64,000 nt of DNA, from assembly GCF_047238345.1 (NCBI RefSeq), contig NZ_JBDFMQ010000001.1:2170001-2234000 (forward strand), read 5' to 3'. The stretch comes from Shouchella sp047238345. Lineage in GTDB: Bacteria > Bacillota > Bacilli > Bacillales > Bacillaceae_D. The notes beneath the pieces are model-generated. The model had not been told where the DNA came from. It saw only the letters and a list, made by a program, of their open reading frames with translations, and did no database searches. The position numbers were made by a program, and so were the translations under genes. This document shows, piece after piece, positions 9,142-17,935 of the stretch (the stretch's first letter is position 1; every line of letters begins with the position of its first letter).

Positions 9142-9441
9142 GTTTGCCTCCTATCCATTCAGAAAGATCATCGTCCCGAATTTAAGCATATTTTACCAGT
9201 TCATTTATACATGATAAAATTTTACTAGTTATTTGTGTTTTTGTCTAAGCACTTTTCAATTTTTTTTGATTTTGAGCCTAAAGAACTAATGATTTTATGG
9301 AAATAGACAACTATATACCTATAAATAAACTATAGAGCATTGCTTTAAACCTACATAATTTTTTCTATCTCTACTAAAAGAATGGAAATTGTACTAGATG
9401 ATTGGAAAAACCCCCTCGTCTATTCCAATGGCATTAACAAC
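9142..9441 (-). promoter_or_regulatory. Intergenic region upstream of flgB, presumed fla/che promoter region
   Basis: No gene was found in this A+T-rich spacer between flgB and the codY terminator. By analogy with B. subtilis it should carry the main flagellar operon promoter(s). Weak candidates on the minus strand include a TAGACA-like -35 with TAAAAT 19 bases on (about 9197-9250). I could not find a convincing sigma-D site (TAAA, about 15 bases, GCCGATAT). A 7-base inverted repeat (ATTGGAA...TTCCAAT, 9401-9429) lies at the upstream edge. Confidence 0.45.
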
Positions 9442-9478
9442 AAAAAAACGCGCTAGAATCATTGCTGATCCTAACACG
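9442..9478 (-). terminator. Rho-independent terminator after codY
   Basis: On the minus strand, 17 bases after the codY stop, arms 9466-9478 and 9449-9461 form a 13-bp stem (three G-U pairs, no mismatch) with a four-base loop, followed by a run of seven T. This separates the codV-hslV-hslU-codY transcript from the flagellar operon. Confidence 0.93.
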
Positions 9479-9494
9479 TCATGACGATATCGAT

Positions 9495-10274
9495 TTAGTT
9501 GTCTTTCAAACGATCTAATTCTACTAAGAACTTATCATTTAATACTTTAATATACGTCCCTTTCATTCCTAGAGAACGAGATTCAATGACGCCTGCACTC
9601 TCAAGCTTACGAAGCGCGTTTACAATTACAGAACGTGTAATACCTACACGGTCAGCGATTTTACTTGCTACAAGAAGCCCTTCTCTGCCGTCAAGCTCTT
9701 CAAAGATATGCTCAACTGCTTCAAGTTCACTGTACGATAATGAACTAATTGCCATCTGCACAACCGCTTTGCTACGTGCTTCTTCTTCAATTTCTTGTGT
9801 TTTCTCATGAAGGATTTCCATTCCAACTACCGTAGCACCATATTCTGCTAAAATAAGATCATCATCGCTAAAATGATTTTCTAAACGAGAAAGAATAAGA
9901 GAACCTAGACGCTGACCGCCACCTTTGATTGGCACAATTGTTGTTAAACCGTTTTTGAAAATGTCACGATTTTCAACAGGGAATGCTGTATATTCGCTAT
10001 CAACATCAATATTCGCTGACGTCTCTTCAATTTTGAATAATCCTTCTGTATAATCTTCAGGAAATTGACGATCATCAAGCATTTTTTTCATGCGGTCATT
10101 TTCAATTTCTTCTTCGATTGAAAAACCAAGTAGCTTTCCTCTTCTACTTACGACGAAAACGTTTGAACCAATTGCTTCACGCAGTGTAATCGCCATTTCT
10201 CTAAAGTTGACGTGCTGACCGCTTGTCTTTTGAAGCATCTCGTTAATTTTCCTTGTTCTTGTTAATAAATCCAT
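9495..10274 (-). CDS. codY: GTP-sensing global transcriptional regulator CodY
   Basis: CodY represses stationary-phase and amino-acid genes in low-GC Gram-positives when GTP and branched-chain amino acids are plentiful. The 259 residues equal the B. subtilis length. The N-terminal GAF-type effector domain occupies about residues 1-155 and the C-terminal winged helix-turn-helix about 180-255, with the recognition helix in ASKIADRVGITRSVIVNALR. It is the last gene of the xerC(codV)-hslV-hslU-codY cluster, 22 bases after hslU. In B. subtilis CodY also acts directly on the fla/che promoter, which is the next unit here; that regulation is not shown by this sequence. Confidence 0.98.
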   Translation of the reverse strand: MDLLTRTRKINEMLQKTSGQHVNFREMAITLREAIGSNVFVVSRRGKLLGFSIEEEIENDRMKKMLDDRQFPEDYTEGLFKIEETSANIDVDSEYTAFPVENRDIFKNGLTTIVPIKGGGQRLGSLILSRLENHFSDDDLILAEYGATVVGMEILHEKTQEIEEEARSKAVVQMAISSLSYSELEAVEHIFEELDGREGLLVASKIADRVGITRSVIVNALRKLESAGVIESRSLGMKGTYIKVLNDKFLVELDRLKDN

Positions 10275-10296
10275 TTTTTCATCTTCTCCTTAAAAT

Positions 10297-11700
10297 TTAA
10301 AGTATAAATTGACTTAAATCTTGATTCTTTGCGATCGTTCCGAGCTTTTCTTCCACATACTGTTCTGTAATCTCGAGACGTTCCATATTTACATTTGGCG
10401 CTTCAAAAGACAAGTCTTCTAATAACTTTTCTAAAAGTGTATGAAGTCGTCTAGCACCAATATTTTCTGTTTCTTGATTCACTTGACTCGCAATCGTCGC
10501 AATCTTATGAACAGCTTTGTCTGAAAACGTAATTTCTATACCTTCTGTTTGCAAAAGAGCTTTATATTGCTTAATTAACGCATTATCAGGCTCTACAAGG
10601 ATACGTACAAAATCATCAACCGAGAGGCTACCAAGTTCAACACGAATCGGAAAACGCCCCTGTAGTTCAGGAATAAGATCTGAAGGTTTAGCCATGTGAA
10701 ATGCTCCAGCTGCAATAAAGAGGATGTGATCCGTTTTTACTGCGCCATATTTCGTAACGATCGTTGACCCTTCAACAATTGGTAAAATATCACGCTGGAC
10801 GCCTTCTCTTGACACGTTTGCACCTTGATCATTTTTCCCAGCGACTTTATCGATCTCATCAATAAAGATCATTCCCACTTGTTCGGTGCGCTTAATCGCA
10901 TCTTGCGTAACGTCATCCATATCGATCAATTTTTGTGCTTCTTCTTCTGTCAGTACTACCCGCGCATCTGCAACAGACATTCGTCTTTTTTTCTTTTTCT
11001 TTGGCACCATATTCCCAAGCATTTCTTGCATATTCATGCCCATTTGTTCCATGCCTGCTCCACCTTGAAAAAGATCCATAAATCCTTGTGACTGTTCAGA
11101 CACTTCAATCGTTACAGTTCGATCTTCTAGCTCTCCAGACACAAGCTTCTGATACATTTTCTTCTTAAGGTTAGCCCGATTTAAATCTTCTTCCTCGGTT
11201 TCTTCCTCTTGATCAGCTTCTTCGTTACCTGGAGATTGAAACAACATTTCAAAAGGATTTTTGTAGTTGCTTTCCTTTTTCAATGAAGGAACAAGTAAGT
11301 TTATCAGTTTTTTATCGGCTAATTCTTTCGCTTGTTCTCTGACAAGAGCCACTCGTTCTTCTTTAACAAGTCGGACACTCGACTCCACTAAATCACGAAC
11401 CATTGATTCAACATCACGACCAACATACCCTACTTCAGTAAACTTAGTCGCTTCCACCTTTATGAAAGGCGCTCCAACAAGCTTAGCTAATCGCCTCGCA
11501 ATTTCCGTTTTGCCGACTCCAGTTGGCCCAATCATCAAGATGTTTTTTGGCGTAATCTCATCTCGCATCTCTTGATCCAAGAGCGTTCGACGATAACGAT
11601 TTCTAAGTGCGATCGCAACAGACCGTTTTGCTCCTTGTTGCCCGACGATATATTGATTTAATCGTTCCACAATTTGACTTGGCGTTAGTGAACTAGTCAT
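10297..11700 (-). CDS. hslU: ATP-dependent protease ATPase subunit HslU (ClpY)
   Basis: HslU is the AAA+ unfoldase that feeds proteins into the HslV chamber. Walker A GPTGVGKTE is at about residues 58-66 and Walker B is in MIFIDEIDKVA; the family-specific I-domain lies between (about 115-245, with a Met/Lys-rich stretch ending KKKKKRRMS). The C-terminal sensor GARRLHTLLE is present. The frame is open to 11772, but ATG 11700 with AAAGGAG upstream gives 467 residues, equal to B. subtilis ClpY. It begins 31 bases after the hslV stop. Confidence 0.96.
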   Translation of the reverse strand: MTSSLTPSQIVERLNQYIVGQQGAKRSVAIALRNRYRRTLLDQEMRDEITPKNILMIGPTGVGKTEIARRLAKLVGAPFIKVEATKFTEVGYVGRDVESMVRDLVESSVRLVKEERVALVREQAKELADKKLINLLVPSLKKESNYKNPFEMLFQSPGNEEADQEEETEEEDLNRANLKKKMYQKLVSGELEDRTVTIEVSEQSQGFMDLFQGGAGMEQMGMNMQEMLGNMVPKKKKKRRMSVADARVVLTEEEAQKLIDMDDVTQDAIKRTEQVGMIFIDEIDKVAGKNDQGANVSREGVQRDILPIVEGSTIVTKYGAVKTDHILFIAAGAFHMAKPSDLIPELQGRFPIRVELGSLSVDDFVRILVEPDNALIKQYKALLQTEGIEITFSDKAVHKIATIASQVNQETENIGARRLHTLLEKLLEDLSFEAPNVNMERLEITEQYVEEKLGTIAKNQDLSQFIL

Positions 11701-11731
11701 TCCTACGTGCACTCCTTTGTCATGATTATAG

Positions 11732-12271
11732 TTAAAGCTCTTCCACAATAATTTGATCGTTTGTATATACACAAATTTCCGCTGCTGTCTTTAACGCCGC
11801 TTCCGCGATTTCTTTTGCCGTTAATTGTGGAGCAAACGTTTTAAGCGCACGTCCTGCACTTAACGCATAATTCCCTCCAGAACCAATGGCCAAAATCCCG
11901 TCATCAGGCTGTATGACTTCACCCGTACCTGACACTAAAAGGAGGTCGCTTTTATCCATAACAATGAGCATCGCTTCCAGCTTTCTTAACACACGATCGC
12001 TGCGCCACTCTTTTGCAAGCTCTACAGAAGCACGTTGCAAATTGCCATTGTATTCTTCCAGCTTTGCTTCAAATTTCTCAAACAATGTAAATGCGTCTGC
12101 GACAGAACCTGCAAAGCCTGCGACGACTTTCCCTCTGTAAAGCTTTCTCACTTTTCGGGCTGTATGCTTCATCACGACTGCGTTTCCAAGTGTAACTTGA
12201 CCATCACCAGACATAGCAAACTGTCCGTTATGCGAAACAGCAAAAATGGTTGTTGCGTGAAAAGATTCCAT
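11732..12271 (-). CDS. hslV: ATP-dependent protease peptidase subunit HslV (ClpQ/CodW)
   Basis: HslV is the proteasome-beta-like peptidase of the HslUV complex. The protein (179 residues) is highly typical: TTIFAV start of the fold, AMSGDGQVTLG, VVAGFAGSVADAFTLFEKFE, and ILAIGSGGNYALSAGRALK. Like other Bacillus ClpQ it has five residues before the TT pair. Here these are MESFHA, so residue 2 is Glu rather than the Ser of B. subtilis, which acts there as an N-terminal nucleophile after Met removal; see findings. The start ATG 12271 has GGAGCG upstream. It is followed by hslU and codY. Confidence 0.96.
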   Translation of the reverse strand: MESFHATTIFAVSHNGQFAMSGDGQVTLGNAVVMKHTARKVRKLYRGKVVAGFAGSVADAFTLFEKFEAKLEEYNGNLQRASVELAKEWRSDRVLRKLEAMLIVMDKSDLLLVSGTGEVIQPDDGILAIGSGGNYALSAGRALKTFAPQLTAKEIAEAALKTAAEICVYTNDQIIVEEL

Positions 12272-12293
12272 TTCTCAACGCTCCTTTTTCATA

Positions 12294-13199
12294 CTAGGCT
12301 CTTGGATGAAAATTTTTATAGACAGAATATAGCCGTTCTTTACTGACATGGGTGTAAATTTGCGTTGTCTTTAAAGATTCATGACCAAGCAGTTCTTGAA
12401 CGGTTCTTAAATCCGCTCCACCATTTAACAAATGCGTAGCAAAAGAATGGCGTATGTCATGGGGACTAATTCTTTTTTGAACAGCTGTTTGCTGTATTCT
12501 TTTTGCCACAATCTTCCGAATGCTTCGATCACTTAATTGGTTTCCTCTATTATTTAGAAACAGCGCTTGGGTGGCGCTTGTTTCCTTCAACAATTTAGGT
12601 CTCGCTTGTTGCAAATAATCATGTAAAGCCACTTCGGCTTTTTTTCCAAATGGAACGTATCTTTCTTTTCTACCCTTTCCAAAAACACGCACCGTCCTAG
12701 ACTGCCAATGCACTTGTTCAAGATGTAACAAACTACATTCTGACACACGAATTCCAGTTGCGTAAAGCAACTCAATAATGGCTTTATCTCGCAAGTCATA
12801 TGGCGTGGTCGTCGGTAGTAAACGAAGCCAGTGATCCATCTCTTCTTCATATAAAAAACGGGGAAGCTTCGTGTCTTGTTTTGGAGTATGAGCATGTAAG
12901 AAAGGATTAACGGAAAGAATCTGCTCTCGTTCGAGAAATTTGCCAAAGCTACGTAGGGATGATAACTTTCGAGCGATTGTACGTTTTGAATAACCTTTAT
13001 CTACAAGTTCGCTAATATAATAGCGTACATCTTGATGAACCAGCTCTTGTAAACGTTTTGAATCATGTGTAGACAAATAGGTATAAAATTGCTCAATATC
13101 TTTTGTATAGTGCGTAACTGTCCAAGAAGAACAATTTTTCTCTACTTCAAGATAGCGAACAAACCAACTCAGCCATTGCGCTTCCTTGGATTCCACCAT
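12294..13199 (-). CDS. xerC: Tyrosine recombinase XerC (CodV), chromosome dimer resolution
   Basis: XerC/CodV is a tyrosine recombinase that acts at the dif site with its partner RipX/XerD to resolve chromosome dimers. The N-terminal SAM-like DNA-binding domain covers about residues 1-95. The catalytic set is complete: Arg151 in ATGIRVSE, Lys176 in GKGRKERYVPF, His247 and Arg250 in SPHDIRHSFATHLL, His273 in LLGHESLKTTQIYTHV and Tyr282. ATG 13199 with a GGGAGG site was chosen over the open frame to 13235; this gives 301 residues (B. subtilis CodV 304). As the first gene of the codV-hslVU-codY unit, it is a housekeeping, not a mobile, integrase. Confidence 0.95.
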   Translation of the reverse strand: MVESKEAQWLSWFVRYLEVEKNCSSWTVTHYTKDIEQFYTYLSTHDSKRLQELVHQDVRYYISELVDKGYSKRTIARKLSSLRSFGKFLEREQILSVNPFLHAHTPKQDTKLPRFLYEEEMDHWLRLLPTTTPYDLRDKAIIELLYATGIRVSECSLLHLEQVHWQSRTVRVFGKGRKERYVPFGKKAEVALHDYLQQARPKLLKETSATQALFLNNRGNQLSDRSIRKIVAKRIQQTAVQKRISPHDIRHSFATHLLNGGADLRTVQELLGHESLKTTQIYTHVSKERLYSVYKNFHPRA

Positions 13200-13261
13200 T
13201 TTGTCCTCCCTCTTAGAACTTATAAATTCTAACACAATTGCGGAACGTTAGGCAACAAAAG

Positions 13262-14572
13262 TCACATATCTTTCATAAAATTCTGAATTGACCCTAATGC
13301 CCGCTCTGCCAATGCTTCGTAGCGTTCTTTTTTTACTTTTATCCGAACATTCATCGGAGGAACAAGTCCAAAGTTCGCATTCATTGGCTGGAAGTTATCT
13401 GGATTTGCTGTTGTAATATAAGCAGCCATACTTCCAATCATGGTTTCTTCAGGAAACGGTACAAGCGTTTCACCAACGCTTTGTTTATACGCGTTAATCC
13501 CAGCCGTTAAACCTGCAGCGGCTGATTCAACATATCCTTCTACGCCAGTAATTTGCCCGGCAAAGAATAAATCGTCCCGCTGTTTCGTTTGGTAAGTAGG
13601 ACGTAATAGTTTTGGCGAATTCAAGAATGTATTACGGTGCATCACACCATAGCGGACGATATCTACATTCTCTAAGCCTGGAATCATTCGAATGACTTCT
13701 TTTTGTGGTCCCCATTTTAGATGGGTCTGGAATCCGACAATATTAAACAACGTCCCAGACAAATTGTCTTGTCTTAGCTGAACGACTGCATATGGACGCT
13801 TCCCTGTTTTCGGATCCTCTAAACCTACGGGCTTAAGCGGTCCAAAAAGCATCGTTTTTCGTCCTCTTCCTGCCATGACTTCAATTGGCATGCAGCCTTC
13901 AAAGAAAATCTCTTTTTCAAACTCTTTTAAAGGAACTGTTTCGGCTGCGATGAGCGCATCGTAAAAGCGGTTAAACTCTTCTTCTGTCATTGGACAGTTC
14001 AAATAAGCAGCTTCGCCTTTATCATATCGACTTTTTAAATAAACTTTATCTCGGTCAATGGTCTCTGCATCAAGAATAGGTGCTGCTGCATCATAAAAAT
14101 ACAGCGACTCTTCACCTGTTAATGCTCGTAATTGATCCGATAATGCTTTAGATGTTAGTGGACCCGTTGCAATAATCGTTGGTCCATCGGGAATTTCTGT
14201 AAGTTCTTCGTTTACAACTGTTACATTCGGATGCTCTTTTACATAATTTGTTACGCGAGCTGCAAAATCATGTCGATCAACAGCCAATGCACCACCAGCT
14301 GGAACCGCTGCTTCGTCCGCTGCTTTAATAATAACCGAATCCAAACGACGCATTTCTTCTTTAAGTACACCTACTGCATTAGCTAGTGAATTTCCTCTTA
14401 ACGAATTGCTGCAAACTAGTTCAGCAAACTTGTCCGTATGATGCGCAGGTGTTTGTTTGACTGGACGCATTTCATACAAGCGGACTTTTCCACCACGCTT
14501 TGCAATTTGCCAAGCAGCTTCACTTCCAGCGAGTCCTGCGCCAATTACGTGTATCTCTTTTTGATCTGTCAT
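13262..14572 (-). CDS. trmFO: Folate-dependent tRNA m5U54 methyltransferase TrmFO (Gid)
   Basis: TrmFO makes ribothymidine at tRNA position 54 using methylenetetrahydrofolate and FADH2. The N-terminal FAD-binding fold has the dinucleotide motif VIGAGLAGSEAAWQIAKRG, and the family block GQITGVEGYVESAAAGL is near residue 340. Of two ATGs, 14572 (MTDQKE) has the right spacing to AAAGGGG; the earlier one at 14578 is one base from it. That gives 436 residues (B. subtilis 435). It lies between topA and xerC, as in B. subtilis, with its own short upstream spacer. Confidence 0.96.
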   Translation of the reverse strand: MTDQKEIHVIGAGLAGSEAAWQIAKRGGKVRLYEMRPVKQTPAHHTDKFAELVCSNSLRGNSLANAVGVLKEEMRRLDSVIIKAADEAAVPAGGALAVDRHDFAARVTNYVKEHPNVTVVNEELTEIPDGPTIIATGPLTSKALSDQLRALTGEESLYFYDAAAPILDAETIDRDKVYLKSRYDKGEAAYLNCPMTEEEFNRFYDALIAAETVPLKEFEKEIFFEGCMPIEVMAGRGRKTMLFGPLKPVGLEDPKTGKRPYAVVQLRQDNLSGTLFNIVGFQTHLKWGPQKEVIRMIPGLENVDIVRYGVMHRNTFLNSPKLLRPTYQTKQRDDLFFAGQITGVEGYVESAAAGLTAGINAYKQSVGETLVPFPEETMIGSMAAYITTANPDNFQPMNANFGLVPPMNVRIKVKKERYEALAERALGSIQNFMKDM

Positions 14573-14674
14573 CTTCATTCCCCTTTAAACGAAAAAACTC
14601 GTGAATAAACATTTACAAACGTATCTTTTGTCAGCGTAAAGGTATAACGCTCACATTTATTCATTCATAGAAAC

Positions 14675-14701
14675 GCCTTCACTCCTCGGTAGAGTGAAGG
14701 C
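14675..14701 (-). terminator. Stem-loop terminator after topA
   Basis: A perfect 10-bp stem (GCCTTCACTC with GAGTGAAGGC) with a seven-base loop lies about 85 bases beyond the topA stop. The minus-strand side is followed only by a short T-containing stretch, so termination may be partial. Confidence 0.7.
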
Positions 14702-14786
14702 TCATCATTTGATCGTACTCATATCATAGTATCTTTACTCATTGATTTCAACTAATAGCTACTACAAAACGATAAATTTCGACATT

Positions 14787-16859
14787 TTACTGTTTTTCTT
14801 CCTCATAATCACATGAAGTACAGGCGACGAATACACCTTTTTTTGATTTTTTTTCCACTAGCAAGCTTTCACACTTCGGACATGGTCGTGCAATCGGTTT
14901 ATCCCATGAAACAAATTCGCACTCTGGGTACCGGTCACACCCATAAAAGATTCGGCGTTTCTTGCTTTTTCGTTCAACAATATTGCCTTCTTTACAGGTC
15001 GGACATGTTACGCCAATGTCTTTTACAATTGCTTTTGTATTACGGCAATCTGGAAAGTTTGAGCACGCCATGAATTTCCCGTAACGGCCCATTTTATATA
15101 CCATCTCATGCCCGCATTTTTCACAATCTTCCCCAGCAGGTTCATCTTTAATCTCGACTTCTTCCATCTCTTCTTCAGCAACTTCAAGCCTTTTCTCAAA
15201 GCTCTTGTAAAATTGGTCGATAATCTCGATCCAATTATCTCGACCATCTTCAATGCTATCAAGGTCTTCTTCCATTTTTGCTGTGAATTCGACATCGAGA
15301 ATTTCCGGGAAGAATTCAACGATTAAGTCTAAGACAATTTCGCCTAATTCAGTCGGTACAAATCGCTTCTCATCTAAAGCGACATAGCCGCGACGTTGAA
15401 TCGTATCAAGAGTTGGCGCATACGTAGATGGGCGTCCTATTCCAAGTTCTTCTAAAGTCTTTACAAGCCTTGCTTCTGTGTAGCGTGGCGGTGGCTGTGT
15501 AAAGTGCTGGTTAGGCGTGAGCTCTTCTTTTTGTACCGTTTCATCCTCTTTTAAATCCGGCAATAAGCGGTCTTCTTCTTTCTTGTTATCATCATTGCCT
15601 TCAATGTACACTTTCATAAAACCAGGAAACTTTAGTTTTGATCCATTCGCTCTGAAAAGAACACCATTGTTTTCTAAATCAACAGTCATTGTATCCATAA
15701 CGGCTGGAGCCATTTCACTTGCTACAAGACGTTCCCAGATTAAGCGATATAAACGCAGTTGATCACGGGATAGATACTCTTTCACTTGCTTTGGTTCATG
15801 CAAGACAGATGTTGGTCGAATGGCTTCGTGCGCGTCTTGACTTTTTTTATCTTGTTTCTGCTTTTGCGTTTCTTTTTTCGTGTACTCTTCGCCGTATGTT
15901 TGTTGAATATAATCAAACGTTTCTTGTTTAGCCGTGTCTGATATTCTTGTTGAGTCCGTTCTCATATACGTGATTAGACCAACTGTACCTTGCTTACCTA
16001 AGTCGATCCCTTCATACAGTTGCTGCGCAATTAACATCGTTTTCTTTGCTCTGAAATTAAGCTTTCGAGCAGCTTCCTGTTGCAATGAAGATGTGGTAAA
16101 CGGAGCGACGGGGTTACGTTTCCGTTCGCGCTTTTTTACTTCCGCTATACGAAAATCTTTTCCATCAAGTGTGTTTAAAACATGATTCACTTCATCCTCG
16201 GTTGCTAATGTTTCTTTGTTTCCTTTTATACTGTGGAATCGCGCTTCAAATTGTTCCTTACCATACATAAATTGACCTTGGATACTCCAGTACTCTTCCG
16301 GTGTAAAAGATTGAATTTCTTTTTCACGATCCGTAATGAGTTTTACCGCTACAGATTGCACACGGCCAGCGCTCAACCCTTTTTTCACTTTCTTCCATAA
16401 TAAAGGTGAAATGTTGTAGCCTACTAATCGATCCAAAATACGTCTTGCTTGCTGCGCATCCACTAAGTCCATATTAATGGGCCTTGGTTGTTTAAACGCA
16501 TCTTTAATCGCATTTTTAGTAATCTCATTAAATACAACACGACAATCCGAATGTTCATCTATATTTAGACTGTGGGCCAAATGCCATGCGATGGCTTCCC
16601 CTTCACGATCCGGGTCAGCCGCAAGATAAATGCGCTTGGCTTTCTTTGCCGCTGTTTTTAATTCTTTTAACACTGGGCCTTTCCCGCGTATTGTAATGTA
16701 ACGAGGCTCATAATTTTCTTCTACACTAACGCCCATTTGGCTTTTAGGTAAATCTCTCACATGACCCATAGAAGCTTTTACGACATACTTCTTACCTAAA
16801 TACTTACCAATGGTTTTGGCTTTAGCGGGAGATTCCACGATTACTAAATAATCGGACAT
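14787..16859 (-). CDS. topA: DNA topoisomerase I
   Basis: TopA relaxes negative supercoils by single-strand passage. The Toprim domain is at the N-terminus (VIVESPAKAKTIGKYLGKK, DPDREGEAIAWHLA), the active Tyr is in LITYMRTDSTRIS (about residue 298), and three four-Cys zinc fingers close the protein (about 575-690: CEKCGHE, CPTCKEGN, CPKCESL). ATG 16859 was chosen because it begins at MSDYLVIVE with GGGAG upstream; the frame stays open to 16877. The resulting 690 residues match B. subtilis (691). It follows dprA in the usual order. Confidence 0.97.
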   Translation of the reverse strand: MSDYLVIVESPAKAKTIGKYLGKKYVVKASMGHVRDLPKSQMGVSVEENYEPRYITIRGKGPVLKELKTAAKKAKRIYLAADPDREGEAIAWHLAHSLNIDEHSDCRVVFNEITKNAIKDAFKQPRPINMDLVDAQQARRILDRLVGYNISPLLWKKVKKGLSAGRVQSVAVKLITDREKEIQSFTPEEYWSIQGQFMYGKEQFEARFHSIKGNKETLATEDEVNHVLNTLDGKDFRIAEVKKRERKRNPVAPFTTSSLQQEAARKLNFRAKKTMLIAQQLYEGIDLGKQGTVGLITYMRTDSTRISDTAKQETFDYIQQTYGEEYTKKETQKQKQDKKSQDAHEAIRPTSVLHEPKQVKEYLSRDQLRLYRLIWERLVASEMAPAVMDTMTVDLENNGVLFRANGSKLKFPGFMKVYIEGNDDNKKEEDRLLPDLKEDETVQKEELTPNQHFTQPPPRYTEARLVKTLEELGIGRPSTYAPTLDTIQRRGYVALDEKRFVPTELGEIVLDLIVEFFPEILDVEFTAKMEEDLDSIEDGRDNWIEIIDQFYKSFEKRLEVAEEEMEEVEIKDEPAGEDCEKCGHEMVYKMGRYGKFMACSNFPDCRNTKAIVKDIGVTCPTCKEGNIVERKSKKRRIFYGCDRYPECEFVSWDKPIARPCPKCESLLVEKKSKKGVFVACTSCDYEEEKQ

Positions 16860-16957
16860 GTAAAGCAACTCCCTCATCTTAGTTTCTCTATTTATGAATT
16901 AAATCTTCCTCATTATTAAACAGACTTTCCCCGTTTGTCAAACCGAACTTCCTACAA

Positions 16958-17857
16958 TTAACAAAATCGTTGTTCTTCGATAGAATTCGACATAAAGCTC
17001 GGCATGCATTCAAATAAAGCCCTTTCATGATAGAGGCAATAGGCTCCTTGGCTAATTAACCAATTCGCCCCTTCAGATTCTAAAGAATAAATGGATCCAG
17101 GTAAAGCAAAAACATGTCTGCCGTGCTCAAGTGCACAGTCTGCGGTAATAAGGGAGCCACTTTTTTGTTTGGCTTCAATGACAATCGTTGCGTAGGAGAG
17201 ACCGCTTATAATGCGGTTTCGCATAGGGAAATGCCATTTTTGCGGTTTAACATGTGGAGGGTACTCTGTGATCGTTAAAAGAGCTGTAGGTGGGGTTTTT
17301 TCCATAAAGATTTTACTTTCACTCGGGTAAGGGTGCTCAAAACCAGATGCAGTCACCGCAATGGTTGAACCACCTGCCTTTATAGCAAAACGGTGTGCAT
17401 GGGAATCAATCCCTCGTGCCATGCCACTAACAATCGTCACCTTTGATTCGGTTAACACCTTTGTTAAAGACTCGACTGCGTGCGTTCCATAGCTTGTAGG
17501 TGAACGTGAACCTACGAGCGCAACTTTTTTTGTAGCTAAAAGCTGTAGGTTTCCTTTGCCATACAAAAGAACAGGAGGATCATAAATTTCTGCTAATAAT
17601 GAGGGGTAAAGAGGATCATTTATTTGGAGAACGTGGATGCCTTGCTGTTGGAGCTTTGAAACATAGGCTTCAGGGGTAGAGTGGGCGATCCAGTGCATGA
17701 GTTTTGTGAGTGTTGGCTCTTTTAGTTGCAGGACGCTACGACTTGTTGTCGTTGAGGCTGTATAGATTTTCGTTAAATTCGGGTCCCACGTTAACAAACG
17801 TTTCCAACTAGCCATTTGGTTGTAAAGCACTGCATTTATGTGGATGAGGCGAATCAA
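16958..17857 (-). CDS. dprA: DNA processing protein DprA (Smf), unusual start
   Basis: DprA protects incoming single-stranded DNA during transformation and loads RecA. The Rossmann core is clear: VALVGSRSPTSYGT (about residues 111-124), VSGMARGIDSHAHR (about 143-156), TIAVTASGFEHPYP and the GSLITADCALEHGR region. Length (about 300) matches B. subtilis (297). No ATG or GTG is available at the 5' end: the ORF begins with TTG 17857, which has no ribosome site nearby, while AAAGGA at 17879-17884 is spaced 6 bases from an in-frame CTG at 17872. The stop codon upstream is at 17891-17893. The start is therefore uncertain (see findings). It begins right after the sucCD terminator. Confidence 0.92.
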   Translation of the reverse strand: MIRLIHINAVLYNQMASWKRLLTWDPNLTKIYTASTTTSRSVLQLKEPTLTKLMHWIAHSTPEAYVSKLQQQGIHVLQINDPLYPSLLAEIYDPPVLLYGKGNLQLLATKKVALVGSRSPTSYGTHAVESLTKVLTESKVTIVSGMARGIDSHAHRFAIKAGGSTIAVTASGFEHPYPSESKIFMEKTPPTALLTITEYPPHVKPQKWHFPMRNRIISGLSYATIVIEAKQKSGSLITADCALEHGRHVFALPGSIYSLESEGANWLISQGAYCLYHERALFECMPSFMSNSIEEQRFC

Positions 17858-17896
17858 GCGAGGGTCGATCAGAGTCAGTCCTTTCTGAAATTAGTA

Positions 17897-17926
17897 GAGA
17901 AAACCCCTTGCAAGATTGCAAGGAGT
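17897..17926 (-). terminator. Rho-independent terminator after sucD
   Basis: On the minus strand an 11-bp stem (ACTCCTTGCAA with TTGCAAGGGGT, one G-U pair, very tight loop) ends 10 bases after the sucD stop and is followed by TTTCTC. dprA's probable ribosome site lies only about 12 bases further. Confidence 0.88.
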
Positions 17927-17935
17927 TTCAAAGAC

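Noticed and set aside
9401..9429. ATTGGAA/TTCCAAT inverted repeat as terminator or operator
   Set aside because: Only seven pairs with a 15-base loop and no T-run; kept only as a remark in the intergenic entry.
12294..13199. Tyrosine integrase as sign of a mobile element
   Set aside because: Sequence, size and codV-hslVU-codY context identify housekeeping XerC; no repeats or cargo genes are nearby.
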